A DNA stretch of 34,232 bases from Burkholderia sp. Ac-20379 (GCF_017104645.1 NZ_JAAGPF010000052.1:1-34232); one strand, 5' to 3'. Shown: positions 10,078 through 23,568, counted from the stretch's first letter. Translations and numbers: made by a program. The notes: generated by a model from the letters alone, not told the origin.

Positions 10078-11076
10078 ATGATCATGTCGTCCACTGCCTC
10101 CCCTTCCTTGAGCGCCGCCCAATTGCTGGCTCCGATCACCGACGATATGGAGCAGGTCAACCGCGTCATCCGGCAGAGCCTGTCGTCCGACGTGCTGTTG
10201 ATCAACCAGATCGCCGAATACATCATCGGCGCGGGCGGCAAGCGGCTGCGTCCGGCGTTGCTGCTGCTCGTCGCGGGTGCGCTGGGCGACAGCTCCAGCC
10301 ATCGCCACACGCTGGCCGCGGTCGTCGAGTTCATCCACACGGCCACGCTGCTGCACGACGACGTCGTCGACGAATCGGAGTTGCGGCGCGGCCGAAAGAC
10401 GGCCAACGCACTGTTCGGCAATGCCGCGAGCGTGCTGGTCGGCGACTATCTCTATTCCCGCTCGTTCGAGATGATGGTCGGCGTGGGCAAGATGCGCGTG
10501 ATGGAAATCCTGTCGGAAGCCACCACGATCATCTCGGAAGGCGAAGTGCTGCAGTTGCTGAACATGCACGACGCCGATGTGGACGAATCGCGCTACATGC
10601 AGGTGATCCGCTATAAAACGGCGAAGCTGTTCGAGGCGTCCGCACGTCTGGGCGCCGTGCTGGCCGGCGCCGACGCAACGGTCGAAGCCGCTGCCGCCGA
10701 ATACGGCCGCCGCATCGGCACCGCGTTCCAGATCATGGACGACTGGCTCGACTACGCCGGCACGGCCGAATCGATGGGCAAGAATGCCGGCGACGATCTG
10801 CGCGAAGGCAAGCCGACGCTGCCGCTGATCCATCTGCTCGAACATGGCACGCCCGAACAGCAGACGCTCGCACGCGAGGCCATCGAACAAGGCGGCACCG
10901 ATCGGTTCGACACGATCTTCGACGCGATCACGCGTTCGGGCGCCCTCGATCACACGCTCGAGTGTGCTCGCCAGGAAGCTCAAGCAGCCGCCGACGCAAT
11001 TTTTTCATTTCCCTCTTCCATTTTCAAAAACTCGCTGCTAGAATTATGTTCTTACTCGACGACACGGAAGTCTTGA
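10078..11076 (+). CDS. ispB: Octaprenyl diphosphate synthase (polyprenyl synthetase)
   Basis: IspB extends farnesyl diphosphate with isopentenyl diphosphate to make the long side chain of ubiquinone. The two aspartate-rich motifs are present: DDVVD at about 94-98 and DDWLD at about 221-225, with GGKRLRP at 53-59. The length of 332 residues is typical. ATG codons at 10078 and 10084 (MIMSST) are both possible and would differ by two residues. Chain length (C40) is assumed from the family in betaproteobacteria. The last 25 codons or so are unusually AT-rich; the protein still follows the family there (SSIFKNSLLELCSYSTTRKS), so the bias probably reflects a tRNA promoter embedded in the gene's end. 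It diverges from rplU. Confidence 0.94.
   Translation: MIMSSTASPSLSAAQLLAPITDDMEQVNRVIRQSLSSDVLLINQIAEYIIGAGGKRLRPALLLLVAGALGDSSSHRHTLAAVVEFIHTATLLHDDVVDESELRRGRKTANALFGNAASVLVGDYLYSRSFEMMVGVGKMRVMEILSEATTIISEGEVLQLLNMHDADVDESRYMQVIRYKTAKLFEASARLGAVLAGADATVEAAAAEYGRRIGTAFQIMDDWLDYAGTAESMGKNAGDDLREGKPTLPLIHLLEHGTPEQQTLAREAIEQGGTDRFDTIFDAITRSGALDHTLECARQEAQAAADAIFSFPSSIFKNSLLELCSYSTTRKS
11016..11044 (+). promoter_or_regulatory. Candidate tRNA-Pro promoter inside the end of ispB
   Basis: TAGAAT (11039-11044, five of six matches) follows a weak TTCCAT (11016-11021) with a 17-base spacer. The flanking DNA from about 10998 to 11050 is T- and A-rich, like an UP element, in a genome that is otherwise strongly GC. 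A start near 11051 would give a leader of about 55 bases before the mature tRNA. The boxes lie wholly within the ispB reading frame. Confidence 0.45.
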
Positions 11077-11106
11077 ACGAGACTGAAGTAGCAGAAGAGT
11101 CCAATT

Positions 11107-11183
11107 CGGGGTGTAGCTTAGCCTGGTAGAGCGCTACGTTCGGGACGTAGAGGCCGGAGGTTCGAATCCTCTCACCCCGACCA
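11107..11183 (+). tRNA. tRNA-Pro, anticodon CGG
   Basis: This is a 77-base cloverleaf. The acceptor arm CGGGGTG (11107-11113) pairs with CACCCCG (11173-11179), followed by discriminator A and an encoded CCA (11181-11183). The anticodon arm CTACG / CGTAG encloses the loop TTCGGGA, giving anticodon CGG, which reads the proline codon CCG. The T arm has GGTTCGAATCC. It lies 30 bases after ispB and is followed by a strong terminator. Confidence 0.97.
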
Positions 11184-11191
11184 GAATTTTG

Positions 11192-11224
11192 AAAAAACCG
11201 CGTATTCGTACGCGGTTTTTTTTT
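11192..11224 (+). terminator. Strong intrinsic terminator after tRNA-Pro
   Basis: AAAAAACCGCGTA (11192-11204) pairs with TACGCGGTTTTTT (11209-11221) across a TTCG tetraloop, with nine T in all (11216-11224). It ends the tRNA transcript and any ispB transcript that runs into it. From 11225 to about 11310 I see nothing else. Confidence 0.95.
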
Positions 11225-11315
11225 GCCCGTTTTTGTCTGTTTCGTCGTCCTTCCCCGCCAAGCACCGCCACGGGCCACGCTGCGGCCGTGTCACGATCGC
11301 CGGGCGGCCCTCTGC

Positions 11316-11321
11316 TATAGT
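11316..11321 (+). promoter_or_regulatory. Extended -10 promoter candidate for the CorC-type gene
   Basis: TATAGT at 11316-11321 is preceded by TGC, giving the extended -10 form TGnTATAGT, which can work with a weak -35 box. It lies about 36 bases before the GTG start of the downstream gene. Confidence 0.5.
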
Positions 11322-11356
11322 CACCTCATCCCTGACCCTCACCGTTCCCGATCCGC

Positions 11357-12652
11357 GTGGACCACATTCCCTTATGGGCGCAAATCTGCGCCGTCTTTGT
11401 CCTGCTTCTCTGCTCCAGCTTCTTCTCGATTTCTGAAACGGCCATGATGGCGCTCAACCGCCACCGGCTGAAGCTGCTTGCCAACCAGAACGCGCTCGGC
11501 GCGAAAACCACGCAACGGCTGCTGACGCGCACCGATCAGTTGCTGAGCGTGATTCTGATCGGCAACAACCTGTTCAACACGATCATTCCGGTTCTGACCA
11601 CCTCGATCGCGCTGCGCACGTTCGGTCACGACAACCTGGTGCTGTCGATCGCGACCGGCATCGTGGCGTTCCTGATCATCGTGTTCGCGGAAATCACGCC
11701 GAAGATCGTCGGCGCGACCTACCCCGAACGCATCGCCCTGCCGGCCAGCCTGCTGATCGCGCCGCTGATGCGCGTGATGAAGCCGGTGATCTGGTTCGTC
11801 AACCGGCTCGCGAACGGCACGCTCGGCCTCCTGCGCATCAACACCAAGGGCGGCCGCGACCAGCGCTTTTCGATCGAGGAACTGCGCTCGATCGTGCTCG
11901 AATCGGGCAGCTTCATGCCCACCAAGCACCGCAGCATCCTGCTGAACCTGTTCGACCTGGAAAACATCACCGTCGACGACGTGATGATTCCGCGCCGCCA
12001 GATCGAATCGCTGAACTTCGACGCCCCGCTCGACGACATCCTCCATCAGATCGAAACCTGCTATCACAACCGCCTGATCGTCTATCAGGGCGACATCGAT
12101 CAGGTGCTCGGCGTGCTGCACGTGCGCAAGACGCTGGCGGCACTGCGCAATCAGGAGCTCGACCGCGACACGCTGCGCCGGCTGCTGGCCGAACCGTATT
12201 ACGTGCCGTCGGGCACGCCTGTATTCCAGCAACTGCAGTATTTCCAGGAGAGCCGCCAGCGCACCGCACTGGTGGTCAACGAATACGGCGAGCTCGAAGG
12301 CCTCATGACGCCCGAGGACATCATCGAAGAGCTGATCGGCGAATTCACCACCTCGACGCCGAACGGCAGCGGCTCGCGCGGCGGCTGGAACGCGAGCGGC
12401 GAATGCATCGTGTCGGGCGGCATCCCGCTGCGCGAACTGAACCGCTGGCTGCATCTGAGCCTGCCGACCCGGGGGCCGAAGACGCTGAACGGGCTGATCC
12501 TCGAAATCCTCGAGGAAATTCCCGAAGGCGACGTATGCATGAAGATCGGCGACGTGATGCTCGAAGTCATGCGCAGCGACGACCAGGCGGTGCGCACCGT
12601 CAAACTGTTCAAGCCGCGCACCGCGCGCGCAGCCCGCGGGCTGCTGCGCTGA
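11357..12652 (+). CDS. HlyC/CorC-family membrane protein (CNNM, CBS pair, CorC domain)
   Basis: The 431-residue protein has the usual three-part layout. An N-terminal CNNM/DUF21 membrane domain (about 1-190) shows the conserved SSFFSISETAMMALNRHRLK and FAEITPKIVGATYPER. A pair of CBS domains follows (about 200-330, with VDDVMIPRRQI and VVNEYGELEGLMTPEDIIEE), then a CorC transporter-associated domain (about 345-425). Relatives are linked to magnesium and cobalt efflux or resistance, and CBS domains bind adenine nucleotides; transport here is inferred. The start is GTG at 11357. No clear Shine-Dalgarno is seen, but the ETAMM membrane segment fixes the N-terminus close to this point. It stands alone between the tRNA terminator and the pil genes. 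Confidence 0.9.
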   Translation: MDHIPLWAQICAVFVLLLCSSFFSISETAMMALNRHRLKLLANQNALGAKTTQRLLTRTDQLLSVILIGNNLFNTIIPVLTTSIALRTFGHDNLVLSIATGIVAFLIIVFAEITPKIVGATYPERIALPASLLIAPLMRVMKPVIWFVNRLANGTLGLLRINTKGGRDQRFSIEELRSIVLESGSFMPTKHRSILLNLFDLENITVDDVMIPRRQIESLNFDAPLDDILHQIETCYHNRLIVYQGDIDQVLGVLHVRKTLAALRNQELDRDTLRRLLAEPYYVPSGTPVFQQLQYFQESRQRTALVVNEYGELEGLMTPEDIIEELIGEFTTSTPNGSGSRGGWNASGECIVSGGIPLRELNRWLHLSLPTRGPKTLNGLILEILEEIPEGDVCMKIGDVMLEVMRSDDQAVRTVKLFKPRTARAARGLLR

Positions 12653-12786
12653 ACTCCGACATGCCCCGATCCTAGCGAAGCCGAAACGCCGGCGCCATTG
12701 GCCGTTCGGCCGACTACCGGTACGCCGCCGCCCGCGCGATGATCGTTTCGTCGCGATTCCCGAGGCGGCCGCGAGGCCGGTTTCCG

Positions 12787-14009
<1,223 letters not shown>

Positions 14010-14013
<4 letters not shown>

Positions 14014-15221
14014 GCACGCCGCCGGTGGACGAACGGCGATTCCGCTGGGCCGGTCTCACGCGCGACGGTGCGCGCCGCCATGGCACGCTGATCGCCGTCG
14101 ACAGCGCCGCGGCACGCCGGCAATTGCATCGCAGCGGCTTCACCGTGCTCGATCTCGCCGATCGCGGCGCGGCCCGCGCACCGGCTGCGCGGGCACGCGA
14201 CATCACACGCCTGACACGCCAACTCGGCGGCTTGCTGCGCGCGGGCTTGCCGCTCGCGCCCGCACTCGACCTGCTCGCCGAACCCGGCGGCCGGCGCGAC
14301 ATCGCACGCATCGCGGCCGGGTTGGCCCGTGCGATCGTCGCCGGCAGCGATCTGTCGGAAGCCATGCGCCGCTATCCGCGCCAGTTCGACCCGATGTTCC
14401 GGCAACTGATTGCGGTCGGCGAAGCGTCGGGCCAGCTCGCCGCCTTGCTCATGCGCCTCGCCGACGATCGCGAGCACGCCGCCACCGTTCGCGCACGGGT
14501 GCATTCGGCGCTGGCCTACCCGGCCGCCGTGCTCGCCTTCGCTCTGGCGATTACGGCAGCGTTGCTCGTCTGGGTCGTGCCGACCTTCGCGCAGGTTTTC
14601 GAGGGGTTCGGTGCGGCGCTGCCTGCGCCCACCCGCTTCGTGCTCACACTGTCCGATGGCGCAGCCCGCTACGGGCCACCGGCCACGCTTGCCGGCGCGG
14701 CGGCTGTCGCCGCGGTCGGCATGCTGTTGCGCCGTTCGCCCGCTGCGCAGCTTGCCGCCGGCCGCGCCGCATTGCGCCTGCCGCTGGCCGGCGCCTTGCT
14801 GCGCACGCTTGCGGCAGCGCGCTGGAGCCGCACGCTCGGCACGCTGCTGCACGCGGGCACGCCGCTGGCCGACGCGTTCGATTCGCTCGCGCACGCCACC
14901 GGCAACCCCGTGTTCGACCGCGCCACGCCGGCGATCGCCACGCGGCTGCTCCGCGGCGAACGGCTCGCGGCGGCGATGCGCGCGGCCAACTGCTTCCCGG
15001 CCGACGTGGTCGAGCCGATCGCCGTGGCCGAGGAATCGGGCACGCTCGACGCCATGCTGGCCGATATCGCCGCGCTCTGCGAACGGCAGGTCGACGAGCG
15101 AATCGGCACGCTGACCAGCCTCTGCGAGCCGCTCGTGGTGATCGTGCTCGGCGGGCTGGTCGGTGCACTCGTGGTGGCCATGTATCTGCCGATCATCCAG
15201 CTCGGCAACGTGGTGGTGTAG
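14010..15221 (+). CDS. pilC: Type IV pilus inner-membrane platform protein PilC (GspF family)
   Basis: PilC forms the inner-membrane platform on which the assembly ATPase acts. The protein is 403 residues, the normal length. Two GspF repeats are visible (about 67-192 and 270-396): the first begins RLTRQLGGLLRAGLPLAPAL and ends in a membrane segment (about 170-192), and the second ends in a C-terminal segment (about 374-396, VVIVLGGLVGALVVAMYLPI). A middle hydrophobic stretch lies around 215-240. The start is the ATG in the ATGA overlap with the ATPase gene, which implies translational coupling. The same frame is open far upstream, but that part is the shadow of the ATPase gene. Confidence 0.9.
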
Positions 15222-15259
15222 CATCGCTCCCGATCCCGCTCTCGATTTCCCCGGCTTCG

Positions 15260-16156
15260 ATGAACTCGCTCCTCGCCCTGTCCGATCCCTGGCTTGCGTT
15301 CGCCGCGCTGCCGGCAGCTGCTCGCTACGCGTTCGCGGTCGTGATCGGCCTGGTGGTCGGCAGCTTCCTGAACGTCGTCGCGCACCGGCTGCCGGTCATG
15401 ATGCAGCGCGCCTGGCAAGCCGAACTCGCGCAGGCGACCGGGGCCGATGCCGATGCCGCCCCCGACGACGGGCTGCCGCCGCGCTACGACCTCTGGGCGC
15501 CGCGCAGCGCCTGCCCGCATTGCGGCCATGTTCTGCGCGCCTGGGAAAACGTGCCGGTGTTCAGCTATCTCGCCCTGCGCGGGCGCTGTGCTCGATGCCG
15601 CACGCCGATCGGCCTGCGCTATCCGCTCGTCGAGCTCGGTTCGGGCCTGCTCGCGGCCGCGTCGCTCCACGTGTTCGGCCCGGCGCCGGCCGCGCTGGCC
15701 GCGTTCGCCCTGTGCGCGACGCTGCTGGCCATGAGCCTGATCGACATGAAAACGGGCTATCTACCCGACTCGATGACGCTGCCGCTGTTGTGGGCCGGCC
15801 TGATCGTCAACCTGTCGGGCAACTTCGTCGATCTGCGCGAAGCGGTGATCGGCGCGATTGCCGGTTATCTGTTCCTCTGGTGCGTGTTCTGGCTGTTCAA
15901 GCTGCTGCGCGGCATCGAAGGCATTGGTTACGGCGATCTGAAGCTGCTGGCCGCGCTCGGCGCGTGGCTCGGCTGGATTGCGCTGCCGCAGGTGCTGCTG
16001 ATCGCGGCGCTGAGCGGCGCCGCGGTCGGGCTGCTGGCCATGTGGCGCGGTCGCATGCGCTACGAGGAGCCGCTGCCGTTCGGCCCGTTCCTCGCGCTCG
16101 GCGGCATCGTCACGCTGCTGCACGGCACGCCCTTCTACCTGGCGCTGGGAGGCTGA
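15260..16156 (+). CDS. pilD: Prepilin leader peptidase / N-methyltransferase
   Basis: PilD cleaves the positively charged leader of prepilins and methylates the new N-terminus at the inner membrane. The 298-residue protein has the N-terminal methyltransferase domain with the zinc-type pairs CPHC (85-88) and CARC (110-113). The aspartyl protease part has its catalytic aspartates in [11 protein letters not shown] (D162) and GYGD (D226). Several membrane segments follow, giving a polytopic protein. The order pilB-pilC-pilD-coaE is standard. It begins 38 bases after pilC and ends four bases before coaE. No prepilin gene is present in the window, so its substrates are encoded elsewhere. Confidence 0.94.
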   Translation: MNSLLALSDPWLAFAALPAAARYAFAVVIGLVVGSFLNVVAHRLPVMMQRAWQAELAQATGADADAAPDDGLPPRYDLWAPRSACPHCGHVLRAWENVPVFSYLALRGRCARCRTPIGLRYPLVELGSGLLAAASLHVFGPAPAALAAFALCATLLAMSLIDMKTGYLPDSMTLPLLWAGLIVNLSGNFVDLREAVIGAIAGYLFLWCVFWLFKLLRGIEGIGYGDLKLLAALGAWLGWIALPQVLLIAALSGAAVGLLAMWRGRMRYEEPLPFGPFLALGGIVTLLHGTPFYLALGG

Positions 16157-16160
16157 CCCC

Positions 16161-16769
16161 ATGTTCTCGGTTGGATTGACGGGCGGAATCGGCAGCGGCA
16201 AGACCACGGTGGCGAACCGCTTCGGCGAGCGCGGCGCCACGCTGGTGGACACCGACGCCATCGCCCATCGCGTCACGGCGCCGGGCGGCGCCGCCATGGC
16301 GCCGATCGCGGCAGCCTTCGGCAGCGAGTTCGTGGCGGCCGACGGCTCGCTCGACCGCGCCCGCATGCGCACGCTCGTGTTCGGCGACGACACCGCGCGC
16401 AAGCGCCTCGAAGCCATCACGCATCCGCTGATCCGCGCCGAAACCGAGCGCGAGGCCGCGCTGGCAACCGGCGCCTACGTGATCTTCGTGGTGCCGCTGC
16501 TGGTCGAATCGGGAAGCTGGCGCAGCCGCGTCGATCGTGTGCTCGCGATCGATTGCGAGGTGGAAACGCAGATCGCGCGCGTCATGCAGCGTAACGGCTT
16601 CGCGCGCGAACAGGTCGAGGCGATCGTCGCGCGTCAGGCCACGCGCGAGGCGCGCCTCGCGGCGGCCGACGACGTGATCGTCAACGAGCAGGCCCCCGAT
16701 GCCGCGCTCGACGCCCGCATCGATGCGCTGCACGCCCGCTATCTCGCACTCGCTGCATCGAAGTCCTGA
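16161..16769 (+). CDS. coaE: Dephospho-CoA kinase
   Basis: CoaE phosphorylates dephospho-CoA at the 3' hydroxyl, the last step of coenzyme A synthesis. The 202-residue protein starts [19 protein letters not shown], with the P-loop GGIGSGKT at 8-15, followed by the substrate-site stretch [11 protein letters not shown]. Later landmarks are THPLIRAE and VVPLLVESG, both typical. It lies four bases after pilD and is probably expressed with the pil genes. Pairing of coaE with pilD is usual in gamma- and betaproteobacteria and does not imply a shared function. A hairpin at 16779-16809 lies just past its stop. Confidence 0.95.
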   Translation: MFSVGLTGGIGSGKTTVANRFGERGATLVDTDAIAHRVTAPGGAAMAPIAAAFGSEFVAADGSLDRARMRTLVFGDDTARKRLEAITHPLIRAETEREAALATGAYVIFVVPLLVESGSWRSRVDRVLAIDCEVETQIARVMQRNGFAREQVEAIVARQATREARLAAADDVIVNEQAPDAALDARIDALHARYLALAASKS

Positions 16770-16778
16770 GCATTCGCA

Positions 16779-16809
16779 CTTGCGCGCACCGTGCTGGAGC
16801 ACGCGCAAG
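16779..16809 (+). repeat. Inverted repeat after coaE
   Basis: CTTGCGCG (16779-16786) pairs perfectly with CGCGCAAG (16802-16809), with a small inner stem (TGC/GCA) between. It has no following T-run, so it is not a standard intrinsic terminator. It may stabilise the 3' end of the pil-coaE message. Confidence 0.5.
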
Positions 16810-16828
16810 CAAGGTCAAAATGGCGCGA

Positions 16829-17657
<829 letters not shown>

Positions 17658-17661
17658 AATC

Positions 17662-17859
17662 GTGACTACCGTCGTCAAATGCCCGGCCTGCGGCAAGCCT
17701 GTCCGCTGGGTTCCGGAAAGCACCTTCCGCCCGTTTTGCTCGGCCCGTTGCAAGCAGATGGATCTCGGCGCCTGGGCGGCCGAGCGCTATCGGATCGGCA
17801 GCACCGACGAACCGTCGTCGGAAGACGAGCCGGACGGCCGCAACGGCCGTCACGACTGA
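17662..17859 (+). CDS. yacG: DNA gyrase inhibitor / zinc-binding protein YacG
   Basis: YacG is a small zinc protein; the E. coli member binds GyrB and inhibits gyrase. The 65-residue product has four cysteines in the expected places: CPAC at 7-10, then C26 and C30 in [15 protein letters not shown]. The acidic tail (SSEDEPDG) is usual. The start is GTG at 17662, four bases after the zapD stop, so translation is probably coupled. The gene ends four bases from the end of the convergent mutT gene, with a GC hairpin inside its last codons. Confidence 0.93.
   Translation: MTTVVKCPACGKPVRWVPESTFRPFCSARCKQMDLGAWAAERYRIGSTDEPSSEDEPDGRNGRHD
17833..17851. repeat. Hairpin at the convergent yacG/mutT junction
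   Basis: GACGGCC (17833-17839) pairs with GGCCGTC (17845-17851) over a five-base loop, inside the last codons of yacG. There is no T-run on either side. It is the only strong structure where these two convergent genes meet. Confidence 0.45.
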
Positions 17860-17863
17860 TCGC

Positions 17864-18295
17864 TCAACGCGCGCCGGCTTCCTTGGCCAGCAAGTCGAGC
17901 ACCGGCAGCGCCGCCGGCAACAGCGGCGCGACCTCGACCGGCAGTTGCTGCCAGACGAACGCCTGCCCTTCGCGGCTGTGCGGCTCGCCATCCCAGCCCG
18001 TCACCTTGCAGAAGAACAGCCGCACATAGGCGTGCGGGTAATCGTGTTCGAGCGTGTGCCAGCGATGGCAGGCCGTCACGTGAATGCCGAGTTCCTCGTG
18101 CAGTTCGCGCGCGAGCGCGGCTTCGACGCTTTCGCCGGCTTCGAGCTTGCCGCCCGGAAACTCCCAATACCCCTCGTAGGGCTTGCCGGCCGGACGCTGC
18201 GCGAGCAAATAGCGGCCGTCGGGCTGCACCAGCACGCCGACGGCCACTTCCGTGACCTTGCGCGGCGCCGCGCCGCCTTCGGCTGCCGTGCTCAT
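17864..18295 (-). CDS. mutT: MutT-type 8-oxo-dGTP diphosphatase (Nudix)
   Basis: MutT hydrolyses 8-oxo-dGTP so that it is not built into DNA. The 143-residue protein has a full Nudix box at 49-71 (GKLEAGESVEAALARELHEE, then LGI), and EVAVGVLVQPDGRYLLAQRP and GYWEFPGG before it, close to E. coli MutT. The frame extends 66 codons upstream within the DUF815 gene, but that region is its shadow. The chosen ATG at 18295 overlaps the stop of the upstream gene by four bases (ATGA), which also supports it. Some MutT relatives next to secA carry a fused thiamine-phosphate-synthase domain; this one does not. Confidence 0.9.
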   Translation of the reverse strand: MSTAAEGGAAPRKVTEVAVGVLVQPDGRYLLAQRPAGKPYEGYWEFPGGKLEAGESVEAALARELHEELGIHVTACHRWHTLEHDYPHAYVRLFFCKVTGWDGEPHSREGQAFVWQQLPVEVAPLLPAALPVLDLLAKEAGAR

Positions 18296-19161
18296 GCCGT
18301 CTCCTGGCGGCCCGAACGGTCGCGCGCGAACTGCCACGCCACCCGGCCCGAGCGGGAACCGCGTTCGAGCGCCCACACCAGCGCATCGCCGCGCGCCGCT
18401 TCGATGTCCGCTTCGCCGCAGCCGAAATGGCGCAGCCAGTGGCCGACGATCGCCAGATAGTCGTCCTGCTTGAACGGATAGAAGCTGACCCACAGGCCGA
18501 AACGCTCGGACAGCGAGATCTTCTCCTCCACCACTTCGCCCGGATGAATTTCGCCGTCCGGCAGGTGCTTGTACGACTCGTTGTCGCTCATGTACTCAGG
18601 CAGCAGGTGCCGGCGATTCGACGTGGCGTAGATCAGCACGTTGTCGGATTGCGCCGAGATCGAGCCGTCGAGCGCGACCTTGAGCGCCTTGTAGCCCGAT
18701 TCGCCGTCTTCGAACGAGAGATCGTCGCAGAACACGATGAAGCGCTCGGGCCGTGCCGAGATCAGGTCGACGATGTCGCCGAGATCGTGCAGATCGTCCT
18801 TGTCGACTTCGATGAGCCTCAGGCCGTCGGCCGCGAATTCGTTGAGGCAGGCCTTGATCAGCGAGGATTTGCCGGTGCCGCGCGCGCCCGTCAGCAGCAC
18901 GTTGTTGGCCGGGCGCTTTTGCACGAACTGGCGTGTGTTCTGCTCGATCAGCGCTTTCTGGCGATCGATGTTGTGCAGATCGCCAAGCGAAATCTGCGAA
19001 ATGGCGGGCACCGCCTGCAAGTAACCGCGGCCCTGGCGCTTGCGCCAGCGGAACGCGTTCGCCGCGGTCCAATCGATGTCGGCGGGCGCCGGCGGCAGCA
19101 GGGCTTCAAAGCGGCCGAGCAGCGCTTCGGCGCGGTCGAGAAACTGTTCGAGCTTGTCCAT
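18292..19161 (-). CDS. AAA+ ATPase of the DUF815 family
   Basis: This is a 289-residue cytoplasmic ATPase of unknown role. Walker A is GARGTGKS at 92-99, Walker B is FIVFCDDLSF at 141-150, a sensor-1 type ATSNRRH lies at 179-185, and SERFGLW near 218-224 could supply an arginine finger. GRVAWQFARD near 272-281 looks like sensor 2. The N-terminal 60 residues form a helical region without a known motif. The family is widespread in proteobacteria, and I know of no settled function. It lies 72 bases after argJ and overlaps mutT by four bases (ATGA), so the two are translated together. Confidence 0.88.
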   Translation of the reverse strand: MDKLEQFLDRAEALLGRFEALLPPAPADIDWTAANAFRWRKRQGRGYLQAVPAISQISLGDLHNIDRQKALIEQNTRQFVQKRPANNVLLTGARGTGKSSLIKACLNEFAADGLRLIEVDKDDLHDLGDIVDLISARPERFIVFCDDLSFEDGESGYKALKVALDGSISAQSDNVLIYATSNRRHLLPEYMSDNESYKHLPDGEIHPGEVVEEKISLSERFGLWVSFYPFKQDDYLAIVGHWLRHFGCGEADIEAARGDALVWALERGSRSGRVAWQFARDRSGRQETA

Positions 19162-19233
19162 CTGTCTGGGAATCCGGAAATTCAGGAGAGCGGCGCACCG
19201 GTGGTGGCACGCCGCACGGCCGGTGGGAACCGA

Positions 19234-20475
19234 TCAGGAGCGGTAGTCGGCGTTGATGCTGACGTAGTCGTGCGAGAGATCGCAGGTCCAGATCGTCGCC
19301 GCCGCGTCGCCGCGGCCGAGCAGCACGCGGATCGTGATCTCGCTCTGCTTCATGACGCGCTGGCCGTCCGCTTCCTGATACTCGGGGTTGCGGCCGCCGG
19401 CCTTGGCGACCAGCACGTCGTCGAGGTACAGGTCGATCTTGCCCACGTCGAGATCGGCCACGCCCGCGTAGCCGATCGCCGCGAGAATCCGGCCCAGGTT
19501 CGGATCCGAAGCGAAGAACGCCGTCTTGACGAGCGGGGAATGGCCGATCGCATAGGCGATCTGGCGGCATTCGGCCACATTCTTGCCGCCTTCGACCTGC
19601 ACCGTCATGAACTTGGTCGCGCCTTCGCCGTCGCGCACGATCAGCTGCGAGAGCGTTTGGGCCACTTCGGTCACGGCTTCGCGCAGCGCCGCGTAGGCCG
19701 GCGAATCGGTCGACGCGATGGCCGGCAGGCTCGACTTGCCCGAGGCGATCAGGATGAAGGAATCGTTGGTCGAGGTGTCGCCGTCGATCGTGATGCAGTT
19801 GAACGAGCGGTTCGCCACGTCCTTCACGAGCTGGTCGAGCACGGGCTGAGCGACCGTCGCGTCGAACGCGAGGAAGCCGAGCATGGTCGCCATGTTCGGC
19901 TTGATCATGCCGGCGCCCTTGCTGATGCCGGTCAGCGTGACCGTGTGGCCGTCGATCGCAACCTGGCGCGAGGCGGCCTTCGGCAGCGTGTCGGTGGTCA
20001 TGATGGCCTGTGCGGCATCGAACCAGTTCGCGGCAGCGCGATTGGCCAGCGCGGCGGGCAAGCCGGCCTTCAGGCGGTCGACCGGCAGCGGTTCGAGAAT
20101 CACGCCGGTCGAGAACGGCAGCACCTGCGACGGCTGCAGGCCGGCCAGGCGGGCCAGTTCGTCGCACGTTGCGCGGGTGGCCGCGAGGCCGGGCTCGCCG
20201 GTGCCGGCGTTGGCGTTGCCGGTGTTGACGACCAGCGCACGAATCGCCGGCGCGCCGGCGCTCACGCCCGCCAGGTGCTCGCGGCAGACGATCACGGGCG
20301 CCGCGCAGAAGCGGTTCTCGGTGAACACGCCTGCCACCGTCGCGCCTTCCTCGACGGAAATGACGAGCACGTCCTTGCGGTTCGGCTTGCGGATATTCGC
20401 TTCCGCCCAGCCGAGCGTGACGCCGGCGATGGGGTGCAATTGCGCGGGATCGATCGAAGGGAAGTTCACAGCCAT
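19234..20475 (-). CDS. argJ: Bifunctional ornithine acetyltransferase / N-acetylglutamate synthase
   Basis: ArgJ moves the acetyl group from N-acetylornithine to glutamate, closing the acetyl cycle of arginine synthesis. The precursor (413 residues) cleaves itself before a threonine nucleophile: [14 protein letters not shown] is at 186-199, so cleavage falls before T197 and yields alpha and beta chains. The N-terminus [19 protein letters not shown] and the C-terminal [16 protein letters not shown] agree with the family. Another ATG lies 14 codons upstream within a perfect hairpin; 20475 has AGGTGA five bases before it and is preferred. The second activity (acetyl-CoA use) varies between species and cannot be read here. 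It follows secA on the same strand after 173 bases. Confidence 0.95.
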   Translation of the reverse strand: MAVNFPSIDPAQLHPIAGVTLGWAEANIRKPNRKDVLVISVEEGATVAGVFTENRFCAAPVIVCREHLAGVSAGAPAIRALVVNTGNANAGTGEPGLAATRATCDELARLAGLQPSQVLPFSTGVILEPLPVDRLKAGLPAALANRAAANWFDAAQAIMTTDTLPKAASRQVAIDGHTVTLTGISKGAGMIKPNMATMLGFLAFDATVAQPVLDQLVKDVANRSFNCITIDGDTSTNDSFILIASGKSSLPAIASTDSPAYAALREAVTEVAQTLSQLIVRDGEGATKFMTVQVEGGKNVAECRQIAYAIGHSPLVKTAFFASDPNLGRILAAIGYAGVADLDVGKIDLYLDDVLVAKAGGRNPEYQEADGQRVMKQSEITIRVLLGRGDAAATIWTCDLSHDYVSINADYRS

Positions 20476-20494
20476 GGATTCACCTGCCGAAAGG

Positions 20495-20520
20495 ACAATG
20501 CCGGCTCCTGCCGGCATTGT
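20495..20520. repeat. Perfect 11-bp inverted repeat just upstream of argJ
   Basis: ACAATGCCGGC (20495-20505) and GCCGGCATTGT (20510-20520) are exact complements across a four-base loop. On the minus strand the hairpin ends eight bases before the argJ ribosome-binding site. Neither side carries a T-run, so it is not a normal intrinsic terminator. Confidence 0.8.
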
Positions 20521-20648
20521 TGGATTATTAGGACGAAGCGGCGGCGCGCATCTCTGCGGGCCGCCGCGGATTCATCTTGCAATACGCAAGTGACGAACCG
20601 GCGACCGCCGGCGGCATGGATCGCACGCCGCCGCGCCCGCCACCGGCA

Positions 20649-23456
<2,808 letters not shown>

Positions 23457-23559
23457 CGGATCGGATCTGCGTCGCAGCAACGGCCCCGGAGCAGAAATGG
23501 CGCCAGCCCCGGCGCGCCGAGCCTTGGCGGCTTAGCGTATGAGTGAATGCAAACAGGCA

Positions 23560-23568
23560 ATTTTAGCA
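23560..23568 (-). promoter_or_regulatory. Extended -10 promoter candidate for secA
   Basis: On the minus strand TGCTAAAAT (23568-23560) matches the extended -10 form TGnTAtAAT in all but one -10 position. The start would be near 23553, giving a leader of about 97 bases. No good -35 box is seen. The 377-base secA-dciA gap also holds GC-rich inverted repeats (23630-23645 and 23695-23713) and a dciA -10 candidate, but no gene I can support. Confidence 0.5.

Noticed and set aside
11107..11183. tRNA-Pro as an integration site for a mobile element
   Set aside because: The tRNA is intact, and I see no integrase, no duplicated tRNA end and no shift in base composition downstream.
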